Of a DNA stretch of 64,000 nt, positions 1 to 16,400 are shown in pieces (position 1 is the first letter of the stretch; each line of letters starts with the position of its first letter). This DNA comes from Streptomyces sp. NBC_00425. Lineage in GTDB: Bacteria; Actinomycetota; Actinomycetes; Streptomycetales; Streptomycetaceae. Location of the stretch: assembly GCF_036030735.1 (NCBI RefSeq), contig NZ_CP107928.1:868001-932000 (forward strand), written 5' to 3'. The notes beneath the pieces were generated by a model. That model had not been told where the DNA came from, did no database searches, and saw only the letters and a program-made list of their open reading frames with translations. The translations under genes were made by a program, and so were the position numbers.

Positions 1-1127
1 GTCTCGGGGATGTACCGGAAGGTGCACGCTCCGGTGCGGTCCTGCTCCAGCTTGTAGACCTCGATGCCGGGTGCGTCGCCGACCACGGCGTCGACGGCGC
101 CCGGCGAGACGACACGGCCGTCCGACAGCTGGATCATGTGGGTGGCACGGCCCTCGATCCGCACGAGGGGCAGTTCGCTGCCGCAGCCGCAGGCGCCGCC
201 CACGGGGGTGAAGTGGTCCCCTGTGGCGTACCGGATGCGGGGGACGAGCGCGTCGTCCTTGGTGGTGACGTACAGCTCGCCCGTCTCGCCGTCCGCGACG
301 GGCTCGCCGTCGCGGACGAACTCCACGTGGAAGTCCTGGTCGTTGATGTGCCGCATCCCGTCGTGGCACTCGAACCCGAGGTAGCCGAGCTCGGACATGC
401 CGATCATGTCGCCGATCGCCAGGTCCGGCCCCATGAACTCCTCGATCTGGCGTCGCGCCACCCGGGTCATGAGGGTGTATCCGCTCACCAGGTGCAGCCG
501 GCGCGGCGAGGTGATCCGGCGGCCGAGCCGGCGCGCCCACCTCGTCAGGAACGCGAAGTGCGTCGAGTCCACCACCAGGAGATCGGGTTCGTAGAGCTCG
601 ATCTCGTCGAGGGCCTTGACGATCTGCCACTCCGGTGTGGCCAGGAGGTCGTGGGCCACGGTCAGCACCAGGGTGCCGTCCGCGAGCGTGCGGTCCTCCA
701 TGGTCGAGAAGCCCGTGGCGCATTCCACGTCCGAGCAGTTCGGCGGGGCGAAGCGGCAGATCCTGGGACGGCTGCCGGGACGCCACAGCTCGTCGAAGCG
801 GCGGTTCACGCCGAGTGCGGTCGCCTGCCGCCTGGCCAGGTCGTAGGCGAGGATGGCGCTGTTCAGCCGCTCGCCGGAGGTTCCGGAGCTCTGGAAGCGC
901 ATGACGTGCGGCGAGTTGAGGGTGTAGCCCTTGGCCAGCACCCCGGCGGGGAAGTTCCGCCGGTAGTGGGACTTGGAGGTGGGCGGCAGCCGATGGAAGT
1001 CCGCCAGGCCCCGGATGTCCTCCGGCCGCAGACCGCTGGCTTCCATGTGCTTGCGGAAGAAGACGGTGTTGTCGAACGCGTAGGCGATCTCTTCGCGTAC
1101 GGCTTCGAAGGTCGTCGAGTCGCTCAT
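1..1127 (-). CDS. PaaK-like AMP-forming acyl ligase (3' end outside window)
   Basis: Member of the phenylacetate-CoA ligase (PaaK) branch of the adenylate-forming superfamily, which activates a carboxylic acid as an acyl-adenylate. The visible 375 codons carry the phosphate-binding loop SSGTSGERL, a GMSELG element where family members have the A5 motif, YATGDHFT (A7) and RIEGRA (A8), plus a Cys pair (GGACGCGSELP) as in PaaK-type enzymes. The C-terminus lies beyond base 1. The ATG overlaps the stop of the upstream oxygenase gene as ATGA, so the two are translationally coupled and this belongs to the NRPS-PKS operon. Its substrate cannot be read from sequence; it could activate a starter or tailoring acid, or form an amide or thioester on the product. 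Family call is firm, role inferred. Confidence 0.85.
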   Translation of the reverse strand, partial: MSDSTTFEAVREEIAYAFDNTVFFRKHMEASGLRPEDIRGLADFHRLPPTSKSHYRRNFPAGVLAKGYTLNSPHVMRFQSSGTSGERLNSAILAYDLARRQATALGVNRRFDELWRPGSRPRICRFAPPNCSDVECATGFSTMEDRTLADGTLVLTVAHDLLATPEWQIVKALDEIELYEPDLLVVDSTHFAFLTRWARRLGRRITSPRRLHLVSGYTLMTRVARRQIEEFMGPDLAIGDMIGMSELGYLGFECHDGMRHINDQDFHVEFVRDGEPVADGETGELYVTTKDDALVPRIRYATGDHFTPVGGACGCGSELPLVRIEGRATHMIQLSDGRVVSPGAVDAVVGDAPGIEVYKLEQDRTGACTFRYIPE

Positions 1128-2143
1128 GCCATGGCCACCAGGACGGTACGGGACCCGGTGTAGGGGTTCCTGCCGTGCGAGAACTGCTCGTTGTCGACGA
1201 TCATGATGTCGCCGGCCTGCCAGGGCAGGGCGATCTCCTCCGCCGCGTAGGCGGCGCGGATCTGCGCCAGATCCTCCGGGTCGAGGGGCGTGCCGTCACC
1301 GTGGAGCGCGTTGCGGGGCAGTTCGTCCTCGGCGAAGCTCTCGCGCAGCTCGCGCTCGACGTGCTCGGGAAGCGAACTGACGTGGAACAGGTTCGCCTGG
1401 TTGAACCAGACCCGCTCCCCCGTCGCCCTCGCCTCGACGGTGGCCTGCACCACGTGCCGGGTGCGCAGCCGCTCGCCGCCCAGCCACTCCGCCTGGATGC
1501 CGTGCTGTGCGCAGTAGGCGTCGACCTGGGCGCGGTCCTCGGTCTGGAAGGCCTCCTGCCAGCTCAGGTCCATTCCATGGCCGAAGTTGCGCACGTACAT
1601 CACGCCGTGCCGCTCGAAGCGCTCACGCGTGGCCTGTGGCAGCCGGGCGTGGACGCGGGCGCTGTCCGCGATGGGCGTCTCGCCGCCCGTGGCCGCCGGG
1701 ACGACGCAGGTGAGGAACAGGGTGGCCGGCCACGAGTCCGTGTACGACATCTCGTTGTGCTGCGGGATGGTCTGGTCGGCCGGGTACTCCGTGGACGTGA
1801 AGACGTTGCCGTCGACCCGTCGGCGCGGCGTGGAGCGGTTGTCGTAGTCGCGCAGCTCGCCGTCGAGCCCGGTGGCGAGTTCGGCGAGGCCCGCGGCGTC
1901 CAGCGGTGCGAAGCCGCGCAGCAGGACGGCGCCGTGCTCGTCGCGCAGCCGGGCGAGGGCGTTCCCCGAGCCCGCGAGCCACTCTCGTGCGTCGAGGCCG
2001 GTGAGGGTGGGTGTGCAGGACACCGCGCGCGATCCGTCGATCAGCGGGGCGACGCGGACCAGCGTCTCGCTGGTGACCGCGACGGACCTCCGGGCCCTGC
2101 CGAAGCGCCCGTTCGTGCCGGTGTCGGTCGTCTGGGTCAACAT
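1124..2143 (-). CDS. TauD/SyrP-type Fe(II)/2-oxoglutarate oxygenase, probable aspartyl beta-hydroxylase
   Basis: A 339-residue non-heme iron oxygenase of the TauD/TfdA clan. The iron triad is visible as H129-x-E131 (in QHNEMSY) and H323 (in FSHGR), with R332 in place to hold 2-oxoglutarate. The HxE rather than HxD facial triad, and the wording around it, resemble SyrP-like enzymes that hydroxylate an aspartyl group tethered to an NRPS carrier protein. The gene directly follows the NRPS whose A domain reads as aspartate-specific; its ATG lies 7 bases inside the end of that gene. The likely reaction is therefore beta-hydroxylation of Asp-S-T. The family is known; substrate and position are inferred from the neighbour's A-domain code. 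An alternative is hydroxylation of another carrier-bound residue. Confidence 0.85.
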   Translation of the reverse strand: MLTQTTDTGTNGRFGRARRSVAVTSETLVRVAPLIDGSRAVSCTPTLTGLDAREWLAGSGNALARLRDEHGAVLLRGFAPLDAAGLAELATGLDGELRDYDNRSTPRRRVDGNVFTSTEYPADQTIPQHNEMSYTDSWPATLFLTCVVPAATGGETPIADSARVHARLPQATRERFERHGVMYVRNFGHGMDLSWQEAFQTEDRAQVDAYCAQHGIQAEWLGGERLRTRHVVQATVEARATGERVWFNQANLFHVSSLPEHVERELRESFAEDELPRNALHGDGTPLDPEDLAQIRAAYAAEEIALPWQAGDIMIVDNEQFSHGRNPYTGSRTVLVAMA

Positions 2144-5100
2144 GCGTCTGCCGCTTTCTTCTCGAGGAGCTGGTCGATGAACTCGGCGAGCTCCGACACG
2201 ACGGGGAACTCGAAGAGGTTGCGCAGCTTGAAACTCACCTTGAAGTCGTCCCGCAGCCGGGCGACCAGCTGGGTCGCGAGCAGCGAGTGCCCGCCCACCT
2301 CGAAGAAGTCGTCGTCGGCGCCGACCTGACGCAGCAGCAGGAGCTGCGCGACGATGTCGGCGACCCGGCGCTCGGTCTCGGTCCGGGGTGCGACGTAGGT
2401 GGTGGATCCCTGGGTGTAGAAGCCCGGTTCGGGAAGCATCGAGGCGTCGATCTTCCCGGTGCTGGTGAGCGGGAAGGCGTCCAGGGCCACCAGGTGGGCG
2501 GGCAGCATGAAGTCCGGGAGGCGTTCGGCCAGGAACTCGCGGAGCCACTCCGCGCCGCCCCGGCCGCCCTCGGCGTCGATGAGGTAGCCCACGAGGTGGG
2601 CGCCCGTGCTCTCACCGGCCTCCACGACCAGGCTGCCGGTCACCCGGGGGTGCTGGCGCATGACCGCTTCGATCTCGCCCAGCTCCACGCGGAAGCCGCG
2701 CAGCTTGATCTGCCGGTCGACCCGGCCGAGGAACTCGACGGTGTGGTCGGGCAGGAGGCGTGCCTTGTCACCGGTGCGGTACATCCGCCCCGACGGGTCC
2801 GGGCTGAACGGGTCGGCGACGAACCGGGCGCTCTGGTCCTCGGTCGGGGACAGATAGCCGTGCGACACGGACGATCCGCCGATCCACAGCTCGCCCGGCA
2901 CGCCGACCGGCAACGGCCGGCGCAGGGGGTCCAGGACGTAGGCGCGCGCGTGTCGCATCGGTGTGCCCAGCGGGACGCTGGATGCCAGGGCGGCCAGGTC
3001 GTGGGAGGCGGTGGCCTCTCCGCAGAGCACGCCGACGGTCGTCTCGGTCGGGCCGTAGTGGTTGTAGAGCCGGCAGTCGCCGAGGTAGTCCTTGAACAGG
3101 TTGTACCAGCCCCAGCCGAACGGCTCGCCGCCCGCGACCAGGGCCTGGTGCGGCATCAGCCGCTCCGGCGCCTCGGCCACGGTGAAGACGGCCTCCAGGT
3201 GCGAGGGGGTGATCTTGAGGAGGTCGTAGCTCTCGCGGGAGAGCAGTTCGGCGAGCGCCTGCGCGTCCGCGGAGACCTCCGGCGCGACGACCAGCAGCTC
3301 GCCCCCGGTGACGAGGGGCGGGAACAGCGCGGTGTTGCCGAGGTCGGTGCCCAGGGTGCTCAGGGCGACCGAGTCGACCGGGCCGGTCAGGCGCAGCCGG
3401 TCGAGCACGCCGTCGAGGTAGGCCGCGAGGTGCCCGTGTCCGACGAGGACGCCCTTCGGGGCGCCGGTGGAGCCCGAGGTGAAGATCACGTAGGCGGGAT
3501 CGTCGTCGGTGGTCGCCACCTGCGGGCTGTCGCTCGCCCGGTGGGCGCAGACCGTGAGGTCCGCGTCCAGCAGGACGGTGTCGCAGTCCTGCGGAAGGGT
3601 CGCGGCCGTCTCCTCGGTCGCCACGGCGTGGCGCAGACCGACCGCCTCGATGACCGCGGACCGGCGCTTGGCGGGCAGGCTCGGGTCGACGGGCACGTAC
3701 CCGGCCCCGGCCTTGGCGATCGCCAGCATGGCGACGACGGCCAGGTCTGAGCGTTCGAGGCACAGCCCGACCAGCTCGCCGGCGTGCACCCCGCGCCCGA
3801 CCAGCTCGTTGGCCAGCCGGCTCGAGGCCTCGTCGAGCTGCCGGTACGTCCAGGAGCGCGTGGCCGTCCTGAGCGCGGGGGCGTCGGGGGCGAACCGCGC
3901 GGTCCGCTCGACCTGGCGGTGCCAGTGCTCCCCGGGGCGCTCCGGCTGCTGCGCCGGGTTCACGGCCGCGACGAGCTCCCGCGCGGCGTCCTCGTCCAGC
4001 ATGGCCAGGTCGGGCACGGCGATCCCCGGATCGCCGCCCAGCGCCGACAGGGCGGCGCGCAGACAGGCGAGCAGCGCCTCGATGCCGCCGTCCGCCATGC
4101 CGAGGGCCTGGTGGCGCAGGGTGAGACGGATCTCCCCTTCCAGGACCTGCGCGCAGAGCGCGACCTTGCGCGTGTCGTCGGACGGTTCGATCCACAGGTC
4201 GCTGAAGGCCGGCTCCTGGGGCGAGTCGAACCCGGTGACGTCGTGGAAGGCGAACCCCGGTATGCCGGCGACGTGCTGGCCGGCCGGGTCCATGGAGCTC
4301 TCGTCCGCCTGCTCGAAGCCGTCCAGCTCCAGGTCCACCGAGCGCAGCAGATCGGTGAGCGTCGTCTCGTCGGAGACCGCGGCGAACACCGGCACGGGGG
4401 TCTCGAACAGGCCGATCGAGGTGAGGAGCTCCGGGAAGGGCCGTCGGGTGAGCCGGGCGTTGACCGCAAGGCGTTCCGGCCGTCCGGCGGCGTGCCACAG
4501 GGCGACGAACCAGGCGGTCAGCAGCACGCTGCGCAGACCGCCGTCGCAGTCGTCGCCGAGGCTTCGCAGCCGCTGTGCCAGGGGCGCGGGGACGGTCCAC
4601 CGCAGGTCGGCGAGAGAGGCGTCGTCGGAGAGGAGTTCGAGCGGCAGGTTCAGCGGGGGCAGCTCCGCCAGCCGGGCCGCGCGGTCGGCCGCGAGCTCCT
4701 TCTGGCGCGGGCTCGCCGCCCCCTCGTCGACCTGCCACTGGGCGTAGTCGGCGTACTGGACGATGCCGTCGCGGCTCCACGGGGCGCCCTGCAGCCGCGC
4801 GGCGCAGGCCTGCCGGAGGTCCCGGAGGAACACCTCGGCCGAGAGGGCGTCCATGCTCATCCGCGGCGCCGAGACGACGAGCGACCGCTGTCCGCCGGTG
4901 TGGGTGAACAGGGTCAGGCGCAGAGGCTCCGCGTCCTCTTCGGTGGTCTGCGCACGCGCCTCCTCCTGTACGAGGGCGGTGAGTGCGGCGTCGTCGCCGG
5001 ACCGCTCCGACACGAGGACCCGCGGACGGTCCTCGATCACCATCAGCGCGGTGCTGTTCTCGCCGAGCACCTTGCGGTAGACGGTGCGCAGGCTCTCGTG

Positions 5101-5262
5101 CGCCGCTGCCACGTCGTGCACCGCGTGTTCCAGCACCTCGCGGTCGAGCGACGTGCCGAGGCCCACCCGGGCCACCGTACGGCCGGCCCGTCCGCCCGCC
5201 ACGAGCGCGAGGACGTGCTCCTGCTGCTTCGACAGACGGAAGCCTTCCCAGGCCTGCGACAT
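2137..5262 (-). CDS. NRPS module C*-A(Asp)-T with degenerate condensation domain
   Basis: A 1041-residue single-module NRPS. Residues about 1-430 form a C-type fold, 440-950 an A domain (FTSGSTGAPKG, NHYGPTETT, YRTGD) and 960-1041 a carrier domain with GGHSLL (Ser993). The specificity residues read D640 L641 T644 K683 V709 G711 H735 V743 G744, one conservative change from the published Asp code DLTKVGHIGK. The C domain lacks HHxxxDG: the site reads PRMSMDA (133-139), so the catalytic His is replaced by Arg. The preceding assembly-line protein ends in an intact C domain, which could make the bond. The ATG used here forms a TGATG junction with the upstream stop; an ATG 51 bases earlier would overlap that gene. 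No thioesterase is present. Confidence 0.93.
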   Translation of the reverse strand: MSQAWEGFRLSKQQEHVLALVAGGRAGRTVARVGLGTSLDREVLEHAVHDVAAAHESLRTVYRKVLGENSTALMVIEDRPRVLVSERSGDDAALTALVQEEARAQTTEEDAEPLRLTLFTHTGGQRSLVVSAPRMSMDALSAEVFLRDLRQACAARLQGAPWSRDGIVQYADYAQWQVDEGAASPRQKELAADRAARLAELPPLNLPLELLSDDASLADLRWTVPAPLAQRLRSLGDDCDGGLRSVLLTAWFVALWHAAGRPERLAVNARLTRRPFPELLTSIGLFETPVPVFAAVSDETTLTDLLRSVDLELDGFEQADESSMDPAGQHVAGIPGFAFHDVTGFDSPQEPAFSDLWIEPSDDTRKVALCAQVLEGEIRLTLRHQALGMADGGIEALLACLRAALSALGGDPGIAVPDLAMLDEDAARELVAAVNPAQQPERPGEHWHRQVERTARFAPDAPALRTATRSWTYRQLDEASSRLANELVGRGVHAGELVGLCLERSDLAVVAMLAIAKAGAGYVPVDPSLPAKRRSAVIEAVGLRHAVATEETAATLPQDCDTVLLDADLTVCAHRASDSPQVATTDDDPAYVIFTSGSTGAPKGVLVGHGHLAAYLDGVLDRLRLTGPVDSVALSTLGTDLGNTALFPPLVTGGELLVVAPEVSADAQALAELLSRESYDLLKITPSHLEAVFTVAEAPERLMPHQALVAGGEPFGWGWYNLFKDYLGDCRLYNHYGPTETTVGVLCGEATASHDLAALASSVPLGTPMRHARAYVLDPLRRPLPVGVPGELWIGGSSVSHGYLSPTEDQSARFVADPFSPDPSGRMYRTGDKARLLPDHTVEFLGRVDRQIKLRGFRVELGEIEAVMRQHPRVTGSLVVEAGESTGAHLVGYLIDAEGGRGGAEWLREFLAERLPDFMLPAHLVALDAFPLTSTGKIDASMLPEPGFYTQGSTTYVAPRTETERRVADIVAQLLLLRQVGADDDFFEVGGHSLLATQLVARLRDDFKVSFKLRNLFEFPVVSELAEFIDQLLEKKAADAC

Positions 5263-5844
5263 CAGTTCTGCTCCGGCTCGATCCACAACTGCCCCTTCGT
5301 GAACGTGTTCCATGTGTTGACTGCGTCCGGACCGAGGTATTCGGCGGCGATCTGCCAGAAACCCGCGTATTCGGCCGGGAGGTTGAGATGGGAGTGGCTG
5401 ACCTGCTGGGGCATGTGCGCCAGGACGTCGCCGAGTTTCATGCGGAGGAGGTCTTCGAATTCGTCCCGGTCCATCGGGATGTCCTCGCCGGTCCGCCGGT
5501 CCTTCAGGGCCGGCTCCCCCTTCGGGCGCATGATGTTGCGGAAGCTCTTGCCGAGCGACGCGTAGTTCATGACGGAGAAGGTGTGGATCAGCTCCTCCAC
5601 CTGGGTTCCGACGACGGCTCGGACCTCGACACGTCTTTCCTCGGGAATGGACTCGACGTTGTCGTTGTGCAGGCCCTCCGTTCCGTACACGCCGTGGAAC
5701 AGTCCCGCGAGGCAGACGTGCTCCCCCGCCTTCATGTCCTGGAGGATGGCGCAGGCCCGGAACATGTGGTCCAGGAGGGTCTCGTCCTGGTGCGCGATCT
5801 TGTGCAGGCCCAGCTGCACCAGTTCGCCTCGATATCGTTCTGCG

Positions 5845-5852
<8 letters not shown>
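5262..5852 (-). CDS. DUF6817-like (HD-fold-like) protein inside the NRPS operon
   Basis: A 196-residue protein of unknown function. The N-terminal half (HKIAHQDETLLDHMFRACA, then AGLFHGVYGTEG) resembles DUF6817 proteins, with His/Asp residues spaced as in HD-type metal-binding folds; I name the family from memory with moderate confidence. The C-terminal half is not recognised. The gene overlaps the upstream hybrid PKS-NRPS by 8 bases and the downstream NRPS by a TGATG junction, so it is co-translated with the megasynthases. This placement argues for a dedicated role in the pathway, for example a hydrolase or lyase acting on a tethered intermediate or a cyclisation step, but nothing in the sequence fixes the reaction. 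Confidence 0.8.
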
Positions 5853-13461
<7,609 letters not shown>

Positions 13462-13484
13462 TGCTCTCTCCAAGATGTCGGAAG

Positions 13485-16400
13485 TCACCGCGCGGTCCTC
13501 CGCGGTGCCTGTGCGCGCGAACGCGCCTTGCGTGCGGCCGCCCGGCGGCGTCCCGCGTCGCCGGTCGCAAAGGGGCCGCGCCCCTCGTCGGCGAGATGCC
13601 GGGCCAGGCTGCGGACGGTGGGGTACGTGAACAGGTCCACCACCGGGATCTGCCGTCCGAGCCGCTCCGTCAGCCGGGCCTGCACCCGCAGCAGAAGCAG
13701 CGAGTGCCCGCCGGCCTCGAAGAAGTTGTCCTCGGCGCCCACCTGTTCGACCGCCAGGACCTCGCTCCACACGTCTGCGACGAGGCGTTCCGTCGCGCCG
13801 TTGAGCGGGGCCCGTGCGGGGGTCTCACCCGCCCGTGCGGGGGGTGGCAGGGCGCGCCGGTCGGTCTTTCCGCGTTCGCCCCGGGGCAGCGCGTCCAGGA
13901 GGACGATCGAGGCGGGCACCATGTACTCCGGCAGTTTCCGTTCGAGGTGCTCACGCAGCTCGGCCGCCGTGACGACGCCGGAGAGGGCGGCGTAGCCGAC
14001 CAGTAGGGGTCTGCCGGGGACGTCCTCGCGCAGTACCGCCGCCGCGTCCATGACGTGTGGATGCGCGGTCAGGGCCGCCTCGATCTCGCCGAGTTCGATG
14101 CGGAATCCGCGCAGCTTGACCTGGGTGTCGTCGCGGCCGAGGAACTCGAGCGTCCCGTCGGCGGCGGCGCGGACCCGGTCACCCGTGGCGTACATGCGCT
14201 CACCCGGCGGTCCCCAGGGGTCGGGCAGGAACGCCGCAGCCGTCCGCCCGGGGTCTCCCAGGTAGCCGAGGGCCACTCCGGGTCCCGCGAGGTGGAGGTC
14301 CCCGTGGACGCCCGGCGGGACCGGCCGGAGCCGCTCGTCGAGCACGTACGCGCGGACCCCGGCCAGCGGCCTGCCGATGGGGACGGTCGTCGCGTCGCAC
14401 GACTCGCCCGGCCCGGGTTCGTGCAGGGTGGCCGTGATGGTGGTCTCCGTCGGGCCGTACGCGTTCAGCCAGCGCACTGAGGCCGGCGTCGTGGCCCGCC
14501 ACTGGGCGAGGCGTCCGGCGTCGACCCGTTCGCTGCCCACCACGACGAGCCGCAGAGCGGGGCAGGCGTCCGCCGGGTACCGGTCGAGCACGGCAACCCA
14601 TTCGTGCCAGTACGACGCCGGAAGGTTGAGCACGCTCAGCCGTTCCCGTCGGGCCAGCTCGGTCAGCTCCGCGATGCCGGGCACCGGTCCCGCCGGGAGC
14701 AGGACGACCCGGCCGCCCCGGATGAGGGTGGCGAAGAGCTCCTCCGCCGCCACGTCGAAGGCGGTGGAGGCGAACTGGAGCACCCGGTCGTCGGGGCACA
14801 GCCCGTAGCGGTCCGCGACCGCGCGCAGTGTGTGGGCGAGGTTGCCCTGGCTCACGCACACGCCCTTGGGGGCGCCGGTGGTTCCCGAGGTGTAGAGGAC
14901 GTAGGCCGTCGCCGCCGGGGAGGTGACACCGGGCGCGCCGTCCGGGACGGGCCCGTCGGCGCGCAGCGCGTCGTCCGCGGCGATGAAGGGGAGGTCACCG
15001 CTCGCGGGCCGGCCGGTCGCCGCCGAGCCCAGGACCAGAACCGCCCGCGAGTCCGCGAACACCTGCTCCAGTCGCTCCTGCGGGGCGGCGACGTCGACCG
15101 GCACATAGGCGGCCCCTGCCTTCATGACCCCGATCAGCGCGGCCGGCCAGAGGGGTCCGCGCTCCATGCGCACCACGACGGCGCTGCCCGGCCGGACGCC
15201 GTGGGCCCGCAGATGGGCGCAGATCCTGTCGGCCCCGGCGGCCAGTTCGGCGTAGGTCAGGGACCGGCCGTCCTGGCTGACGGCCGTGTGCTCGCCCCAG
15301 CGGGCGCAGGACTCGTCCAGCAGGCGCACCAGGGTGTCGGCGTCCGCCCCGGACGTCGCGCCGGCGCCCGCCGCCAGGGCCTCCAGTTCGGCCGCGCCGA
15401 GCAGGGACAGCTCGTCGAGCCGTGCCTCGGGTGCGGCCAGCGCGGACTCCAGCAGGGCCGTGAGGTGACCCGCGAACCGTTCCACGGTCGCCCGGTCGAA
15501 CAGGTCGACGTCGTACTCGATCGCGCCGCGCAGAGCCCCCGACTCCAGCGAGGACTCCTCCCAGACCAGGGTGAGGTCGAACTTCGCCACCGGGCTGACG
15601 GACTCGTCCACCGTCATGGACAGCCCCGGCGCCAGGGCGGTGTCCCCCGGCACGTTCTGCATCGCCATCATCACCTGGAACAGGGGCGTCCAGCTGGGGT
15701 CCCGAGGCGGCCGGACGGCCTCCACCACCTGCTCGAAGGGAACATCCTGGTGCTCGAAGGCGCTCAGCGCACCCTCCCGGACCACCGCGAGGAACTCCGC
15801 GAACGTCTGCTCCTCGTCCCAGCGGGAGCGCAGCACCAGCGTGTTGACGAAGAACCCGATCATGTCCTCGAGTTCCGGACGGGTCCGGCCGGACACCGGC
15901 GTGCCGACGCTCACGTCCCGGACGCCCGCGTACCGGCCGAGGAGCAGCGTGAAGACGGCGAGGAGGGTCATGAATCGGGTGGCGCCGAAGCGTCGGCCGA
16001 CCTCGCCCAGCCGGGCCGTCAGTTCACCCGACAGCAGCACCGGGACCGTGTCGCCGACGTGCCGGGGGGAGGCCGGACGCGGGCGGTCGGTGGGCAGGTC
16101 GAGCAGGGGCGGGGCGCCCGCCAGGCAGTCGGCCCAGTAGCCGAGCCGACCGTCCTGGTCGGGGCGGTCGAGGAGCGCGCGCTGCCAGACGGCGTAGTCC
16201 GGGTACTGGACCGGGAGCGCCGACGGCGGTTCGGCAGCGCCGTCGAGGCCCGCCCGGTACAGCGACACCAGGTCGCGCAGGAGGACACCGACCGACCATC
16301 CGTCGCAGACGGCGTGGTGCATCGTCACCAGCAGCACGGACCGCCGCTCGTGCAGGCGCAGCAGGCGGAAGCGGACGAGCGGGCCCTCGGAGAGGTCGAA

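Noticed and set aside
2768..4780. Long alternative frame inside the Asp NRPS gene
   Set aside because: It is an out-of-frame shadow made mostly of Arg, Ala, Gly and Pro; the real frame contains all A-domain motifs.
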